48,119 nt of DNA, taken from assembly GCA_027485575.1 (NCBI GenBank), contig JAIXQU010000023.1, forward strand, positions 1-48,119. The letters run 5' to 3'. Source of the DNA: Cytophagaceae bacterium. GTDB taxonomy: Bacteria; Bacteroidota; Bacteroidia; Cytophagales; Flexibacteraceae. Positions 34,452-43,783 of the stretch are shown here, in pieces. Within the stretch, counting starts at the first letter, position 1. Every line of letters starts with the position of its first letter. The notes below the pieces were generated by a model, which made no database searches, was not told where the DNA came from, and was given only the letters and a program-made list of their open reading frames with translations. A program made the translations under genes and the position numbers.

Positions 34452-35720
34452 TTGAAACGTTTTTTTTCTCTACCAAAAAATCTTCCACACCTTGGTCCCT
34501 CGATGGCTTCGGTTGGGTTTAGGGCAGTGTCAGCCTTAGCCATTGGTAAATGGATCGCCCTAAGTTTTGGACCACTAGGTACGGCCTTGTTTGGTCAGCT
34601 GATGAATTTGTATTCCACTTTTTCATCTGTTCCTTATGATGGATTAGGCAGAGCGATGGTAAAAGAAGGTTCTCTGGCACAAAAATCAGACGATAAAGTA
34701 GGTACCAAACAAATTCTTGGCACCAGTTATAGCCTCCTCATTTTTCTCTTTTGTTCGCTATGGTCGATTGCCATAGTCATCTCATATTTCACAAATTGGT
34801 TTGAGCCTTTTCAAAGCGGTGGATATTTTATTTGGATGATTTTAGGATTTGGCGCCTTGGCATCTGCCTATTTCTTTGGGATGACTTTTTTGATTTGGCA
34901 GAAAACCAATATTCAGGCAATTATTGCTTCCGGCCTTTCTGTTGGTGGAATTATCAGTATTCTATTTGCCCATTTTTTCCAACTGGAAATTCAATTAACC
35001 CTGCTTTTCTTTATTTCTGGACAAACTTTGGGGGGATTCCTGGTCCTTTTTCTCTTCAGGAATTCTATTCCTCAAATTTGGGTCAGGCCGGATTGGAATC
35101 CTGAATTGGGCAAAAAACTAATCAACTTTACTTTCGCCTTTTCAATCACCATTCTCATCAGTCAGATTGGAAATTATGTGCTGGTTCATTGGGCTTTGAA
35201 TACAATTGGTTCAGAAAAAACAGGCCTTTGGACTGCCATGAATAGATTGGCAGATGTTTTTAACATTCCCATTCTGGCAATCGCAAACACCATTCTTCTA
35301 CCACTCATTTCTGGTATATCAAGCCATGCAACGGAGGTCAGAAATACAATAAAACCTATTTTTATTCGAAGCTTAGCCGCATTGGGCCTGGGTATTATAT
35401 TCCTGTTTTTTATGTATCCGGCAATACTTCCCTTGTTTTTTTCTGCAGAATTTGTAGCAGATTCTCAATGGATTGCCTGGCAACTCTCAGGGGATTTTTT
35501 CAAAAGCAGCACCTATTTAATTTCGATTTTAATTCTGGCCCTTGGGCATACAAGGTTTTACGTCTGGCTTGAAATCGGGTCTGTAATTCTCATTTTGTGC
35601 TTGTCCTTTTTTCTATTCCATCAATTTGGATTTATAGGAATGTTTATGGCTCATTGTATCAGGTTTTTGTTTTACTGGGCTGCAATTGTAATGCGATACA
35701 GAAAATTACTCTTATTGTAG
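34452..35720 (+). CDS. Wzx-like polysaccharide flippase (MOP superfamily)
   Basis: 422 residues with about twelve hydrophobic segments. The N-terminal portion (ASVGFRAVSALAIGKWIALSFGPLG) and TGLWTAMNRLADVFNIPILAI resemble WzxE/O-antigen exporter proteins, which flip lipid-linked oligosaccharides across the inner membrane. An in-frame stop lies one codon before the TTG at 34452, so the start is that TTG or the ATG at 34503. It is divergent from the GT4 gene and followed by rnpB. Specific substrate unknown. Confidence 0.87.
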   Translation: MKRFFSLPKNLPHLGPSMASVGFRAVSALAIGKWIALSFGPLGTALFGQLMNLYSTFSSVPYDGLGRAMVKEGSLAQKSDDKVGTKQILGTSYSLLIFLFCSLWSIAIVISYFTNWFEPFQSGGYFIWMILGFGALASAYFFGMTFLIWQKTNIQAIIASGLSVGGIISILFAHFFQLEIQLTLLFFISGQTLGGFLVLFLFRNSIPQIWVRPDWNPELGKKLINFTFAFSITILISQIGNYVLVHWALNTIGSEKTGLWTAMNRLADVFNIPILAIANTILLPLISGISSHATEVRNTIKPIFIRSLAALGLGIIFLFFMYPAILPLFFSAEFVADSQWIAWQLSGDFFKSSTYLISILILALGHTRFYVWLEIGSVILILCLSFFLFHQFGFIGMFMAHCIRFLFYWAAIVMRYRKLLLL

Positions 35721-35837
35721 TTTTAAAACCATCAAAAATTTGAAGGCAAGGGGGTTCAATCTATTTCGCCTGTCCCGGTTGTTTTGAAGGTTTTCTGTAA
35801 AATTCGGAATTTATTAAAAACAAAGCCCAATCTTTGC

Positions 35838-36238
35838 GGCAGATGTGTTTCGCCTTGTCGAGGTACCTTAAAAGTACTTAGGAAAGTCCGGGCAGCATAG
35901 AGCGCCATACTTCCTAACGGGAAGGGGTCCAACCAGTAATGGTTCGGGCTACAGCCAGTGCCACAGAAAATATACCGCCTTGGTTTAGGCTGGGGTAAGG
36001 GTGAAATGGTGGTGTAAGAGACCACCGGTTCAATGGTGACAAAGAACGCAGGGTAAACCTTATGGGCTGAAAGACCAAATAAACCCCGAATCCCGGGTTG
36101 CTCGTCCGGGTGCTTTGCTTGCGGAGCCGTCGGGAAGGGTAGGTCGATAGAGGGGTGTTGTGAAATGCCTCCCAGATAAATGACAAGGCAAAAGAGAAAT
36201 CTTTTGACAGAACCCGGCTTATAGAAACACATCTGCCA
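35838..36238 (+). ncRNA. rnpB: RNase P RNA (class A)
   Basis: The catalytic RNA of tRNA 5'-end maturation. The 5' conserved region GGAAAGTCCGGGC is at 35881-35893, the P12 segment GTAAGAGACCACC and the GCAGGGTAAACC block are present, and the 3' conserved ACAGAACCCGGCTTAT is at 36207-36222. P1 is a perfect 13-bp pairing of 35838-35850 with 36225-36237, which sets the ends. AATCTTTG at 35829-35836 may be its -7 promoter box. Open frames on the opposite strand here are coincidental. Confidence 0.96.
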
Positions 36239-36249
36239 CGGAATCTACT

Positions 36250-36273
36250 CCCCCACTCATTCTGAGTGCGGGG
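36250..36273. repeat. GC-rich hairpin just after rnpB
   Basis: CCCCCACTCA (36250-36259) pairs with TGAGTG-C-GGGG (36263-36273), with one bulged C and a TTC loop, ten base pairs in all. No T-run follows, so it is not a standard terminator. The ATTCTGAGTGCGGGGACTGA wording recalls dispersed palindromes seen near Bacteroidota genes; that comparison is from memory. Confidence 0.45.
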
Positions 36274-36311
36274 ACTGAACCGAGGCCCTAAGAAATAGAA
36301 TATTAGATAAA

Positions 36312-36944
36312 ATGATTAATCCAGTAATAATTTTCGGTGCCGGGCTTTCCGGCAAACTCGCACTTGATGTTTTTGCCTCCAATGAGGTGGTTGTTTATGG
36401 TTTTTTAGATGATGATAAGTCACTTCACTTAAAGGAAATTGGTGAAATAACTATTCTGGGCCATACGGAGGATGATGGATTCTTAAAATTAATAGGAAAA
36501 AAATGCGATGCTTTTGTGGCCGTTGAAAGCAGAAAGGAGCGAAATTTCCTGACTGAAATGCTAAAAGAAAGAAGAAAAATTGTTCCCATAAATGCCATTC
36601 ATAAAGACGCATCTATTTCAAAATACGTGGAATTGGGCCATGGAAATTTGTTGGCTTCAGGTTGCAGAATAGCCTCATTTGCATGCATTGGCACAGGAAA
36701 TTTACTTCACGCTAATTCTATTGTAGAAGTAGAAGCCAAATTGGGAGACAACATCGTGCTTGGTTCCGGTTCTGTGGTTGGCACGGGAGCAGAAATTGCA
36801 GATGGGGTTTTTATTGGTCCCGGAGTTACAATATTAAGCGGAGTCAAAATAGGAAAGGGAGCTTCGGTAGGCGCAGGCTCCGTGGTGTTGAATGACATAC
36901 CAGCCAGTGCAAAAGTTTTTGGATATCCTGCGAAGCCAGCCTGA
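36312..36944 (+). CDS. NeuD/PglD-like sugar O- or N-acyltransferase
   Basis: 210 residues. The N-terminus PVIIFGAGLSGKLALDVFAS is the PglD/NeuD nucleotide-binding-like domain, followed by VVYGFLDDD. The C-terminal half is a left-handed beta-helix of hexapeptide repeats (GDNIVLGSGSVVGTGAEIAD, GVKIGKGASVGAGSVVLNDI) ending VFGYPAKPA. Enzymes of this type acetylate sugar nucleotides or sialic-acid-like sugars for surface glycans, with acetyl-CoA as donor. It follows rnpB, and the upstream genes are also glycan-related. Convergent with the PPTase gene. Confidence 0.88.
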   Translation: MINPVIIFGAGLSGKLALDVFASNEVVVYGFLDDDKSLHLKEIGEITILGHTEDDGFLKLIGKKCDAFVAVESRKERNFLTEMLKERRKIVPINAIHKDASISKYVELGHGNLLASGCRIASFACIGTGNLLHANSIVEVEAKLGDNIVLGSGSVVGTGAEIADGVFIGPGVTILSGVKIGKGASVGAGSVVLNDIPASAKVFGYPAKPA

Positions 36945-36971
36945 AATTAATCAGAAGTTTAGTCGGAGATT

Positions 36972-37607
36972 TTAAAAACAAAAAGCTGCTACCACCTCCC
37001 CAAAAATCTGATATTGAACTTCAGTTTTACTTAAAAAGGATCCGACATGAATCATTCCTTCGATCTTTCCTTTTTCTGCTTTTTCAAAAGGAGAAATTTT
37101 TAAGTTTCCTTTGAATTCAGTATCCCGGAGATTGTAAAGCTTATACATTGCCTCCTTGGCACACCAGCAAAGGCAAATTTTTTCCAGATCATTGCCGGTA
37201 ATTTCCAATTCTTTTTCAGATAAAAAACGAGTACTTACCCGTATCATTTTTTCCTGAACATGCTCCATATCTATTCCACATGGTTTTTCTTTGTGGATTA
37301 TCGCTGCGGCAAATTGTTCCGTGTGGGAATAAGAAATATGAAGAGGTGAGTTGTATAGAAATGGCTTTCCATTTTTATTTTTAAAAATACCAAGATATTC
37401 ATATCCGAATCTTTCTGTTAATTCCTTAACAATCATTCGGCTAGCCACAGATTCTAACCTTATTCTGGGATGCTGGATTGACTCAAAATGTGTAATGTCT
37501 GTTTTAGCGGGGTTGAGAAGATAAAGTAAGTCCTCCTCATTTTCATCAATCTTCCAGATGCCCCAACAAGACTCTGGATTAATCTCTTCAAAATGAACTA
37601 AAGCCAT
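36972..37607 (-). CDS. 4'-phosphopantetheinyl transferase (Sfp/AcpT type)
   Basis: 211 residues from the ATG at 37605-37607; a TTG 8 codons earlier is possible. Motifs: ISYSHTEQFAAAI, the magnesium-binding GIDMEHV (D113, E115) and WCAKEAMYK (W148 to K156), which define the family. It moves 4'-phosphopantetheine from coenzyme A to a serine of a carrier protein, plausibly S37 of the ACP encoded at 18187-18423. It is cytoplasmic. It lies about 75 nt downstream of mlaF on the same strand. Confidence 0.9.
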   Translation of the reverse strand: MALVHFEEINPESCWGIWKIDENEEDLLYLLNPAKTDITHFESIQHPRIRLESVASRMIVKELTERFGYEYLGIFKNKNGKPFLYNSPLHISYSHTEQFAAAIIHKEKPCGIDMEHVQEKMIRVSTRFLSEKELEITGNDLEKICLCWCAKEAMYKLYNLRDTEFKGNLKISPFEKAEKGKIEGMIHVGSFLSKTEVQYQIFGEVVAAFCF

Positions 37608-37681
37608 TTGACCTGTAAAATTTATGCCCAAACATAAAGCCTTCCTTTGATTCTGAAACCATTTAACTTGAATTTCTTGAC

Positions 37682-38428
37682 TTATAATAATCCCTCCATG
37701 ATTTTACTGGCAAAAACAAAGTCTCTAAGGGCCTGACTTTCAGCATGCAAAATGCTCTTTGAATCACCTTCCCATTCCTTTAAACCATTGTATAAAAACA
37801 TTACATATTCACCAATTCCCATTACGGAATTCATATCATGGGTAACAACCACTGTTGTCATCTTATACTCATCGGTAATCTCTGAAATCAATTCATCAAT
37901 TTTTATGGATGTCATTGGGTCAAGTCCGGAATTGGGTTCATCACAAAATAAATACCTGGGATTCATAACGATAGCTCTTGCAATTCCAACTCTTTTTCGC
38001 ATTCCACCACTTATTTCAGCAGGCCTTTTATGAGCCGCCTGTTCCAGGCCTACCCGCTCCAGACTATGCATAACCCTGTCGGTTTTTTCCGAATCTAACA
38101 TTTCAGCCACCATCATATCAAGGGGAAACCGGACATTCTCAGCAACTGTCAATGAATCAAATAAGGCTCCTCCCTGAAAAAGCATACCCATTTCTCTTCT
38201 GATGGCTTTTACAACCTTGCTTGGGGAGTTATACAAAGAACGACCATCAAAAAAAACATCGCCTTCATCTGGCCTGATTAAACCAACAATACATTTCAAA
38301 AGAACAGACTTTCCAGTTCCTGAGGCACCAATAATCAAACTGTTATTGCTGTCCTGAAACTTTGCTGAAACTCCACCCAGGATTTGCTTATCACCAAATG
38401 ACTTCTTGATGTTAACAATTTCTATCAT
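37682..38428 (-). CDS. mlaF: ABC transporter ATPase, MlaF-type
   Basis: 248 residues with Walker A GASGTGKS (34-41), Q-loop MLFQGGALFDSLTVAENV, signature ISGGMRKRVGIARAI and Walker B YLFCDEPNSGLDP. The wording of the Q-loop and signature region is that of MlaF/Ttg2A, which powers phospholipid transport between the inner and outer membranes. The permease mlaE lies 6 nt upstream on the same strand. Confidence 0.94.
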   Translation of the reverse strand: MIEIVNIKKSFGDKQILGGVSAKFQDSNNSLIIGASGTGKSVLLKCIVGLIRPDEGDVFFDGRSLYNSPSKVVKAIRREMGMLFQGGALFDSLTVAENVRFPLDMMVAEMLDSEKTDRVMHSLERVGLEQAAHKRPAEISGGMRKRVGIARAIVMNPRYLFCDEPNSGLDPMTSIKIDELISEITDEYKMTTVVVTHDMNSVMGIGEYVMFLYNGLKEWEGDSKSILHAESQALRDFVFASKIMEGLL

Positions 38429-38434
38429 AAGACT

Positions 38435-39172
38435 TTAGATAAGGATCTGGGCCAGAAGCAAGTCTGCAATTAAAATTCCTATAACTGAATTGGTAACGGC
38501 CTTTGTACTGGCTTGACCTATTTCTAACGCCCCTCCTGTGGTATAAAATCCTTTGTAGGACGCTATTGTAGAAATTAAAAAAGCAAAAACAAAAGATTTT
38601 ATCAATGCAAAAAACACATTGAATGCTCTGAAACCATTTCTAAGGCCTGACACAAAATCGGTTGGGGTTATCACATCTCCAAATACTCCAACAAGATAGC
38701 CACCCAATAGGGAAAGAAATGAAGCCAGAATACAAAGTGCGGGAATCATGATACAGGCGGCTATTATTTTTGGAAGTATTAAATAGCTTGAAGAATTAAT
38801 CCCCATCACATCGATTGCATCAATCTGTTCTGTAATTCGCATTGAACCAATTTCTCCGGCCAGATTGGACCCTACTTTTCCAGCAAGTACTACACAGGTG
38901 AAAGTAGGTGCAAGCTCCAAAAGTGTCATATCCCTGCAAATGGTGCCGATTACTGAAAGAGGAACCAACGGACTAACCAGATTATCTGCTGTTTGAATGC
39001 ATGTTACAGCTCCTATAAATGAAGAAACAATGGCCACAATCAGAAATGAATTTGTGCCAATTTTAACCATCTCATCTATGATTAAAGGAGGATAAACCCG
39101 AAATGGCTCTCTGTTTCTAACTGTACCGGACAGAAAAATAAAATATTTACCCCAGTTTTGAATTACATTCAT
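38435..39172 (-). CDS. mlaE: MlaE-type ABC transporter permease
   Basis: 245 residues with about five membrane segments. Motifs PPLIIDEMVKIGTNSFLIV, IGTICRDMTLLELAPTF and LAGKVGSNLAGEIGSMRITE, then EQIDAIDVMGI, are characteristic of the MlaE/YrbE family. It forms the membrane channel with MlaF. The substrate-binding MlaD subunit is not adjacent in this window. Confidence 0.95.
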   Translation of the reverse strand: MNVIQNWGKYFIFLSGTVRNREPFRVYPPLIIDEMVKIGTNSFLIVAIVSSFIGAVTCIQTADNLVSPLVPLSVIGTICRDMTLLELAPTFTCVVLAGKVGSNLAGEIGSMRITEQIDAIDVMGINSSSYLILPKIIAACIMIPALCILASFLSLLGGYLVGVFGDVITPTDFVSGLRNGFRAFNVFFALIKSFVFAFLISTIASYKGFYTTGGALEIGQASTKAVTNSVIGILIADLLLAQILI

Positions 39173-39401
39173 TGTTTGACTTTAGAAAGACAAACTTAAG
39201 CTAAAACTTTTGATACCCGCCCCGATGGTTTTTTTGAAATGGTTTTTTGTCCTTTGCAGAATTCTCAAATAATTTCGGTGACAAAACCAATTAAATATCC
39301 ACCATATTTAATAGTGAGCGCCATTAAGGCACTAATAACAAGCAAGCGAATATCTGCAACCTAAAATTCATTAACCCATTTTTCAAAATTCGAAAAACCG
39401 A

Positions 39402-40301
39402 TTACTCTACCACTACGACAAGATATTTGGAAATACTCCAGAATTTTTCAGGGTAGGAAATTTTTATAAAAAACTGGCCATCATTTGCTATGAAAAAATA
39501 GGAATCCGAGGGATGAGATGTGATTATCTTTTTCTTTTTGTATCTGCCTATCAATAGCAATTTGTCAGACTTTGCATTTAAAACTTTTAGTTTTTCAGTT
39601 CCCATTTTCTCACCCAATGTTTTTACAACTCCAAAACCAGCAACTCCACCTTCCCTTTTCAATACACCTGCCTTCTCCAATTCCTTGGAAGTGCCCCGGA
39701 TAAAATATACCTTATTTAACTCTTTTTCCTTTTCCTCTATCTGCACTTCTTGAAGCCTAAGCTTTTTGCCAGCTTTTGCCAATAAAGTATCTTTTTGGGC
39801 AATCTGATTTTCTTTGAAGAAAATGGCATCTTTCAGGTTTTTTACTTCAAGTTCTAAATTTGAAAGCTGCTTTTCAAGAGTCTGGATTTCAGTCGCTTTG
39901 GCTTCCAATGTATTTTTAAGCGTTTTAATTATGGATTTCAGGGCTATGGTTTCATTTGAAACCATAGCCCTTTTTTCCAGACCTTTTATTAAAGTTTGAT
40001 TTTTATCCAAAGCAATGTAGATGTCGGCAATTAAATTATGAATCCTCTCTTTTTGAGATGTTTTTCCTCTCGAATTGATGAGGATGAGCCTGGCTTTGTT
40101 GGTATCAATGGCAGTAAGATTCTGTTCAATCTGGTCAAATTCTTTGGCAAAATCTTCCACTTCTTTTTCCCTTTTTTCAAGCATTTCGGCCAGAGAATCC
40201 CTGTCAGAAACTACCTTAACATATTCCTTTGATTGTTTTACATCAGAACAGCCCTGAAACAAAACCAACAATAAGACCAAAAAGAATCCTTCTATTTTCA
40301 T
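39402..40301 (-). CDS. Coiled-coil lipoprotein, unknown function
   Basis: 299 residues from the ATG at 40299-40301 (MKIEGFFLVLLLVLFQGC), with the lipobox cysteine at 18. A long coiled coil with heptad-like Leu/Ile and many Lys/Glu/Asp spans about residues 30-215, followed by a small globular C-terminus (VYFIRGTSKELEKAGVLKRE, SHPSDSYFF). Similar proteins are frequent in Bacteroidota without an assigned role. It is probably periplasmic or outer-membrane anchored. I do not recognise a named family. Confidence 0.8.
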   Translation of the reverse strand: MKIEGFFLVLLLVLFQGCSDVKQSKEYVKVVSDRDSLAEMLEKREKEVEDFAKEFDQIEQNLTAIDTNKARLILINSRGKTSQKERIHNLIADIYIALDKNQTLIKGLEKRAMVSNETIALKSIIKTLKNTLEAKATEIQTLEKQLSNLELEVKNLKDAIFFKENQIAQKDTLLAKAGKKLRLQEVQIEEKEKELNKVYFIRGTSKELEKAGVLKREGGVAGFGVVKTLGEKMGTEKLKVLNAKSDKLLLIGRYKKKKIITSHPSDSYFFIANDGQFFIKISYPEKFWSISKYLVVVVE

Positions 40302-40322
40302 TTGGGATGCAATCAACAAAAA

Positions 40323-40346
40323 AAAAGGAGGCGAAAGCCTCCTTTT
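40323..40346 (-). terminator. Rho-independent terminator after the type A T9SS substrate
   Basis: A4GGAGGC, a GAAA tetraloop and GCCTCCT4 form a 10-bp stem. Read on the minus strand it follows the 40366-43089 gene and ends in a T-run. The GAAA/TTTC loop and A/T flanks make it a strong signal. Confidence 0.8.
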
Positions 40347-40365
40347 AACTGAAAATTAATTTTCC

Positions 40366-43089
40366 TTAATTCTGAATGCTTATGGATTTTTGAACAAGTT
40401 TTCCATCAGCAAGCTGTACCCGGATGAAATAAATGCCATTTGACCAATTACTTACGTTGATTTCTTTGGATTGATTTTTTACCAGAACATCGCCTTTGGA
40501 TACAAATTGTCCAATACTATTTCTGATTTCATAGTCTTTAACCTCACTTCCATTTTCAGCCAAACCAATATGAATGGTAGATGAAGCTGGATTTGGCCAA
40601 ATATTAAGAAAATCATCGGAGGTTACCACATCCAGGTTGCTTGTCAAAACCTGACAAGCAGATTTGATTTTACATCCGGTTGCAAAGGTTACTTCTACGC
40701 AATATTCTCCAGTCTGGGTTATGGTATAGGTTTGACCAGTTGCACCACCAATTGGACTTCCATTAAACAACCACTGATAGGAAGCTGCTGACAAAGCCTG
40801 GGCTGTACAAACAGGACCTACATTTGTAAAGGTTGCACTATTCACAAATAAATTCTGGCTTTTTACAGGACCTAGGCCACAACGATTTTGTGCAGATACT
40901 GAAATTACACCTGAGTTTGCCCCAAATTTCACAGCAATTGTATTAGAGGTATCTCCACTTAATTGCACTGCATCTGTTGGCAAAATCCAGTTATATCGTG
41001 AAGCATTTCCAATTCCAACTGCTTGAAATACAATATTTGAATCGTTTGGACAAAATCTTGAATTACCGGAAATAACTGGCAACTTAGGGCTACCGCAATA
41101 AATCACAGTGTTTCCGGTACTTCCTGGATAAACCGGACTTGTAGACACTATTCTCAACCTATAGCCGTCTCCATTCGGAAGATTGACAGGCAATTGAGCA
41201 TTAATTGTTCCAACTGCTGTTCCTGGAAGTGAACCAATTATCGTAGGATTGGCAAAAGAACCAGTTGCCGAAGAAAGTTGAAGATTAAAAATATTGTTGG
41301 CATTGAAGAATGTGCCCGTAGTTGTAAAAGGTACTGACAACGTTTCTCCAGCACATAATTTATTGTTAGACACACTAAAATTAAACTGCGCAGGCAAAAC
41401 CGGATCTCCAATTAATCCTACAGCTACGTCAATTGAGTCTTTACCTCTGTTTTGCCCCCAAACACCTCCTGTAATTTCAAGACTACGTCCCGAAGCTGGA
41501 AATCCTGGTTGGTAAACCTCAGAATAAGGTGCATTCCAAACGAAACGGGTATTGTTTTCATGAATGGCACCTACATAAATTCTTTTGTCTGTATCCCACA
41601 AATATGGAAAAGGAAGGGTTCTCTTAAACCTTAATATATGGTTTGCAAGGGTTCCGGAAACCTCTTCAAAACCAACTGTATCATGGTCCAAAGCACCCGG
41701 AGATGAAATTGTAAAACTATCAATTAACGAACCGATAGAACCTCCCGGGCCATCACCCAAATAAACTTCAATCCTTGTATTGGTTAACGAATCACCTACA
41801 CCTGGCCGACCAAGAAGCTCCCATCCCGCAATATCAGGCCAGACCATGTCTGCAGAAATCTGGGTAACAACCATTGGAGAATAAGGAGGGTCAAAAACCA
41901 TTCCTGCGTTTGGCCCCTGCCCGCCATTTCCTACATTTCCCGGATTGGCTTTGGTGAATTTTAAATCAACAGATCCTTGGGTAGAATCTAAAACCACCAA
42001 TTTTGTAATGGTTTCATTGTTAGCCGCATATTGGTCGCCGGTAGAAGTTGTTCTTAACAGAACCTTGAAGCTTGCAGCTGTATCACCAGGTTGCAGCGCA
42101 ACTGGAAAATCCAATATTTTTTGCTCTCCGGAGAGCAATGAATCCACAACCAATGTTTGATTGTAAATGGCATTGTCCTGGTTGTCAAATACAATGATTC
42201 TTGTTGTAATAGGAGTTTTAACCTTAACAGTACCCGCATTTTGAACAAATGCCTTTAATGTTTTTGGTATACCTGTAAATGCTACCCCACCTTTATTGTC
42301 GAAAGTAAACAAAGCTCTTGCCTGAATATCGTTAAATGCAAATGTGGAAGATGCAGGGTAAACTACCTTAACTGCAGAATTGGCTGGCGGAAGTGAATTT
42401 CTTCTAAACCTCATACCTAGAGAACCCGTAATGTTTTCCATTCCCTGGGTAACATAATTTGCATTACCTGTAAAAAATGGGCCTACACATGATTTGTAAT
42501 TAATCTGAATTGAATTGTCAGTCGCATCTAAAACAATTTGGAAGGTATTTAATCCGGTAGCTTGGGCTGCTCCTCCCGCTGGTGCGTTATTCCAGAATCT
42601 TACGCTGTCATAGGTAATAATAAACTTAGACCCTTGGGTAGCATACATCACTTTGGATCCTTTTAGGTTCGCTCCGGTGGCATTACTTACAAAGGTTAAA
42701 TCTGCAAGAAATGGAGCAATAAAATTTCCTTTTCCATCAGTCGCTACAGGAATATTTGGCATACCTGTGGCTCCTTGAGCCAACAAACCATTGTCATCAA
42801 ACATAATGTATCCATTGGAGCCTACATAACATGAGTTATAGGTATTCCAATAATACTTGAAATCGATACCCAAAGAAATTGGACCGATGATATTGTCATC
42901 GCCCATACCACTTAATGGTATTCCGTTGGTTGAAATGTCAATCCAATTGTAGGAAGCTGGATTGGCAGTATTTAAATTATTGGTCCATTTGTAACCAAAA
43001 TTGTCTGACCCAAAGGTGCCTATTTGAGCCATTGCCGGATTTAGCCATCCAAGCATGCTTAAAAGTGTTAGATAAAAATATCTTTTCAT
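40366..43089 (-). CDS. Large secreted protein with T9SS type A C-terminal sorting domain
   Basis: 907 residues from the ATG at 43087-43089. Signal peptide of about 22 residues ending NPAMAQ. The body is beta-rich, with DDNIIGPISLGIDFKYYWN and GSNGYIMFDDNG near the start and PKD- or Ig-like modules later (SRFCPNDSNIVFQAVG). The last 80 residues match the Por secretion C-terminal domain: FLNIWPNPASSTIHIG, YEIRNSIGQ, GIYFIRVQLADGKLVQKSISI. The protein is therefore secreted by the type IX system and probably displayed. No enzymatic motif is seen. Starts further upstream lack the signal peptide at the terminus. Confidence 0.9.
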   Translation of the reverse strand: MKRYFYLTLLSMLGWLNPAMAQIGTFGSDNFGYKWTNNLNTANPASYNWIDISTNGIPLSGMGDDNIIGPISLGIDFKYYWNTYNSCYVGSNGYIMFDDNGLLAQGATGMPNIPVATDGKGNFIAPFLADLTFVSNATGANLKGSKVMYATQGSKFIITYDSVRFWNNAPAGGAAQATGLNTFQIVLDATDNSIQINYKSCVGPFFTGNANYVTQGMENITGSLGMRFRRNSLPPANSAVKVVYPASSTFAFNDIQARALFTFDNKGGVAFTGIPKTLKAFVQNAGTVKVKTPITTRIIVFDNQDNAIYNQTLVVDSLLSGEQKILDFPVALQPGDTAASFKVLLRTTSTGDQYAANNETITKLVVLDSTQGSVDLKFTKANPGNVGNGGQGPNAGMVFDPPYSPMVVTQISADMVWPDIAGWELLGRPGVGDSLTNTRIEVYLGDGPGGSIGSLIDSFTISSPGALDHDTVGFEEVSGTLANHILRFKRTLPFPYLWDTDKRIYVGAIHENNTRFVWNAPYSEVYQPGFPASGRSLEITGGVWGQNRGKDSIDVAVGLIGDPVLPAQFNFSVSNNKLCAGETLSVPFTTTGTFFNANNIFNLQLSSATGSFANPTIIGSLPGTAVGTINAQLPVNLPNGDGYRLRIVSTSPVYPGSTGNTVIYCGSPKLPVISGNSRFCPNDSNIVFQAVGIGNASRYNWILPTDAVQLSGDTSNTIAVKFGANSGVISVSAQNRCGLGPVKSQNLFVNSATFTNVGPVCTAQALSAASYQWLFNGSPIGGATGQTYTITQTGEYCVEVTFATGCKIKSACQVLTSNLDVVTSDDFLNIWPNPASSTIHIGLAENGSEVKDYEIRNSIGQFVSKGDVLVKNQSKEINVSNWSNGIYFIRVQLADGKLVQKSISIQN

Positions 43090-43207
43090 GGTTGTAACTT
43101 TTTTTCGAAAGGCCGCAATATAGCAACGAATCCTAAAAAACATAAAATCTAGTTTTTTTTAGAAAACCTTACCTTAAAAAATTTGAATTATAAGATTTTA
43201 AAAGAAC

Positions 43208-43777
43208 CTATTGATCCGAATCTTCCCCGATTTTGTTTTCAATGGGTTCCAGCTCTTTTAATTCTGGTAGTTGGCCAATATGATTAATGCCAAAATAATC
43301 CATGAACTTCTTACTGGTTCTGTAAATGGTAGGTCTGCCTGGCCCATCAGATTTTCCTGCAATTTCAATTAGTTCTTTTTCCAATAGTTTTTGAATGGCA
43401 TAATCGCAATTTACCCCTCTTATTTTTTCAAGCTCAGGTTTAGAAACAGGTTGCCGATAGGCAATTATGGCAAGGGTTTCCATGGCTGAGGTGGAAAGCC
43501 TCTTTTTAATTTTTTGTTTTAAAATGGAACCGACAGAGGATTGAAAGGCTGGTTTGGTTAGAAACTGATACCCGCCCGCCACATGAATTATTTCAAAAGA
43601 AAAATTATCTGAACTAAATTTCTCCTTAATCGAATTTATGCTGGCAAGAATAGATGTAGTTTCAATTTTGGACTGGTAATGGTCTTCCAATCCTGCCTGA
43701 ATTTCCTCAACAGTTATCGACTCTGTGGCACAAAAAATAATTGCCTCAATCTGAAGTGAAAGTGGGTCTGATTCCAA
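43208..43777 (-). CDS. scpB: Segregation and condensation protein B
   Basis: 189 residues. Winged-helix features of ScpB: IEAIIFCATESITVEEIQAGL, SFEIIHVAGGYQFLTKP and the conserved LSTSAMETLAIIAYRQPVSKPELEKIRGV with GRPTIYRTSKKFMDYFGI. ScpB joins SMC and ScpA in the chromosome-condensing complex. The gene is 6 nt downstream of the DksA-like gene on the same strand; scpA is not in this window. Confidence 0.96.
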   Translation of the reverse strand: MESDPLSLQIEAIIFCATESITVEEIQAGLEDHYQSKIETTSILASINSIKEKFSSDNFSFEIIHVAGGYQFLTKPAFQSSVGSILKQKIKKRLSTSAMETLAIIAYRQPVSKPELEKIRGVNCDYAIQKLLEKELIEIAGKSDGPGRPTIYRTSKKFMDYFGINHIGQLPELKELEPIENKIGEDSDQ

Positions 43778-43783
43778 GACTAT

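Noticed and set aside
35756-36232. Open frames on the minus strand (158 and 90 codons) at 35756-36232 and 35914-36186
   Set aside because: They lie antisense to the RNase P RNA, whose conserved blocks and P1 pairing are clear; the frames are chance.
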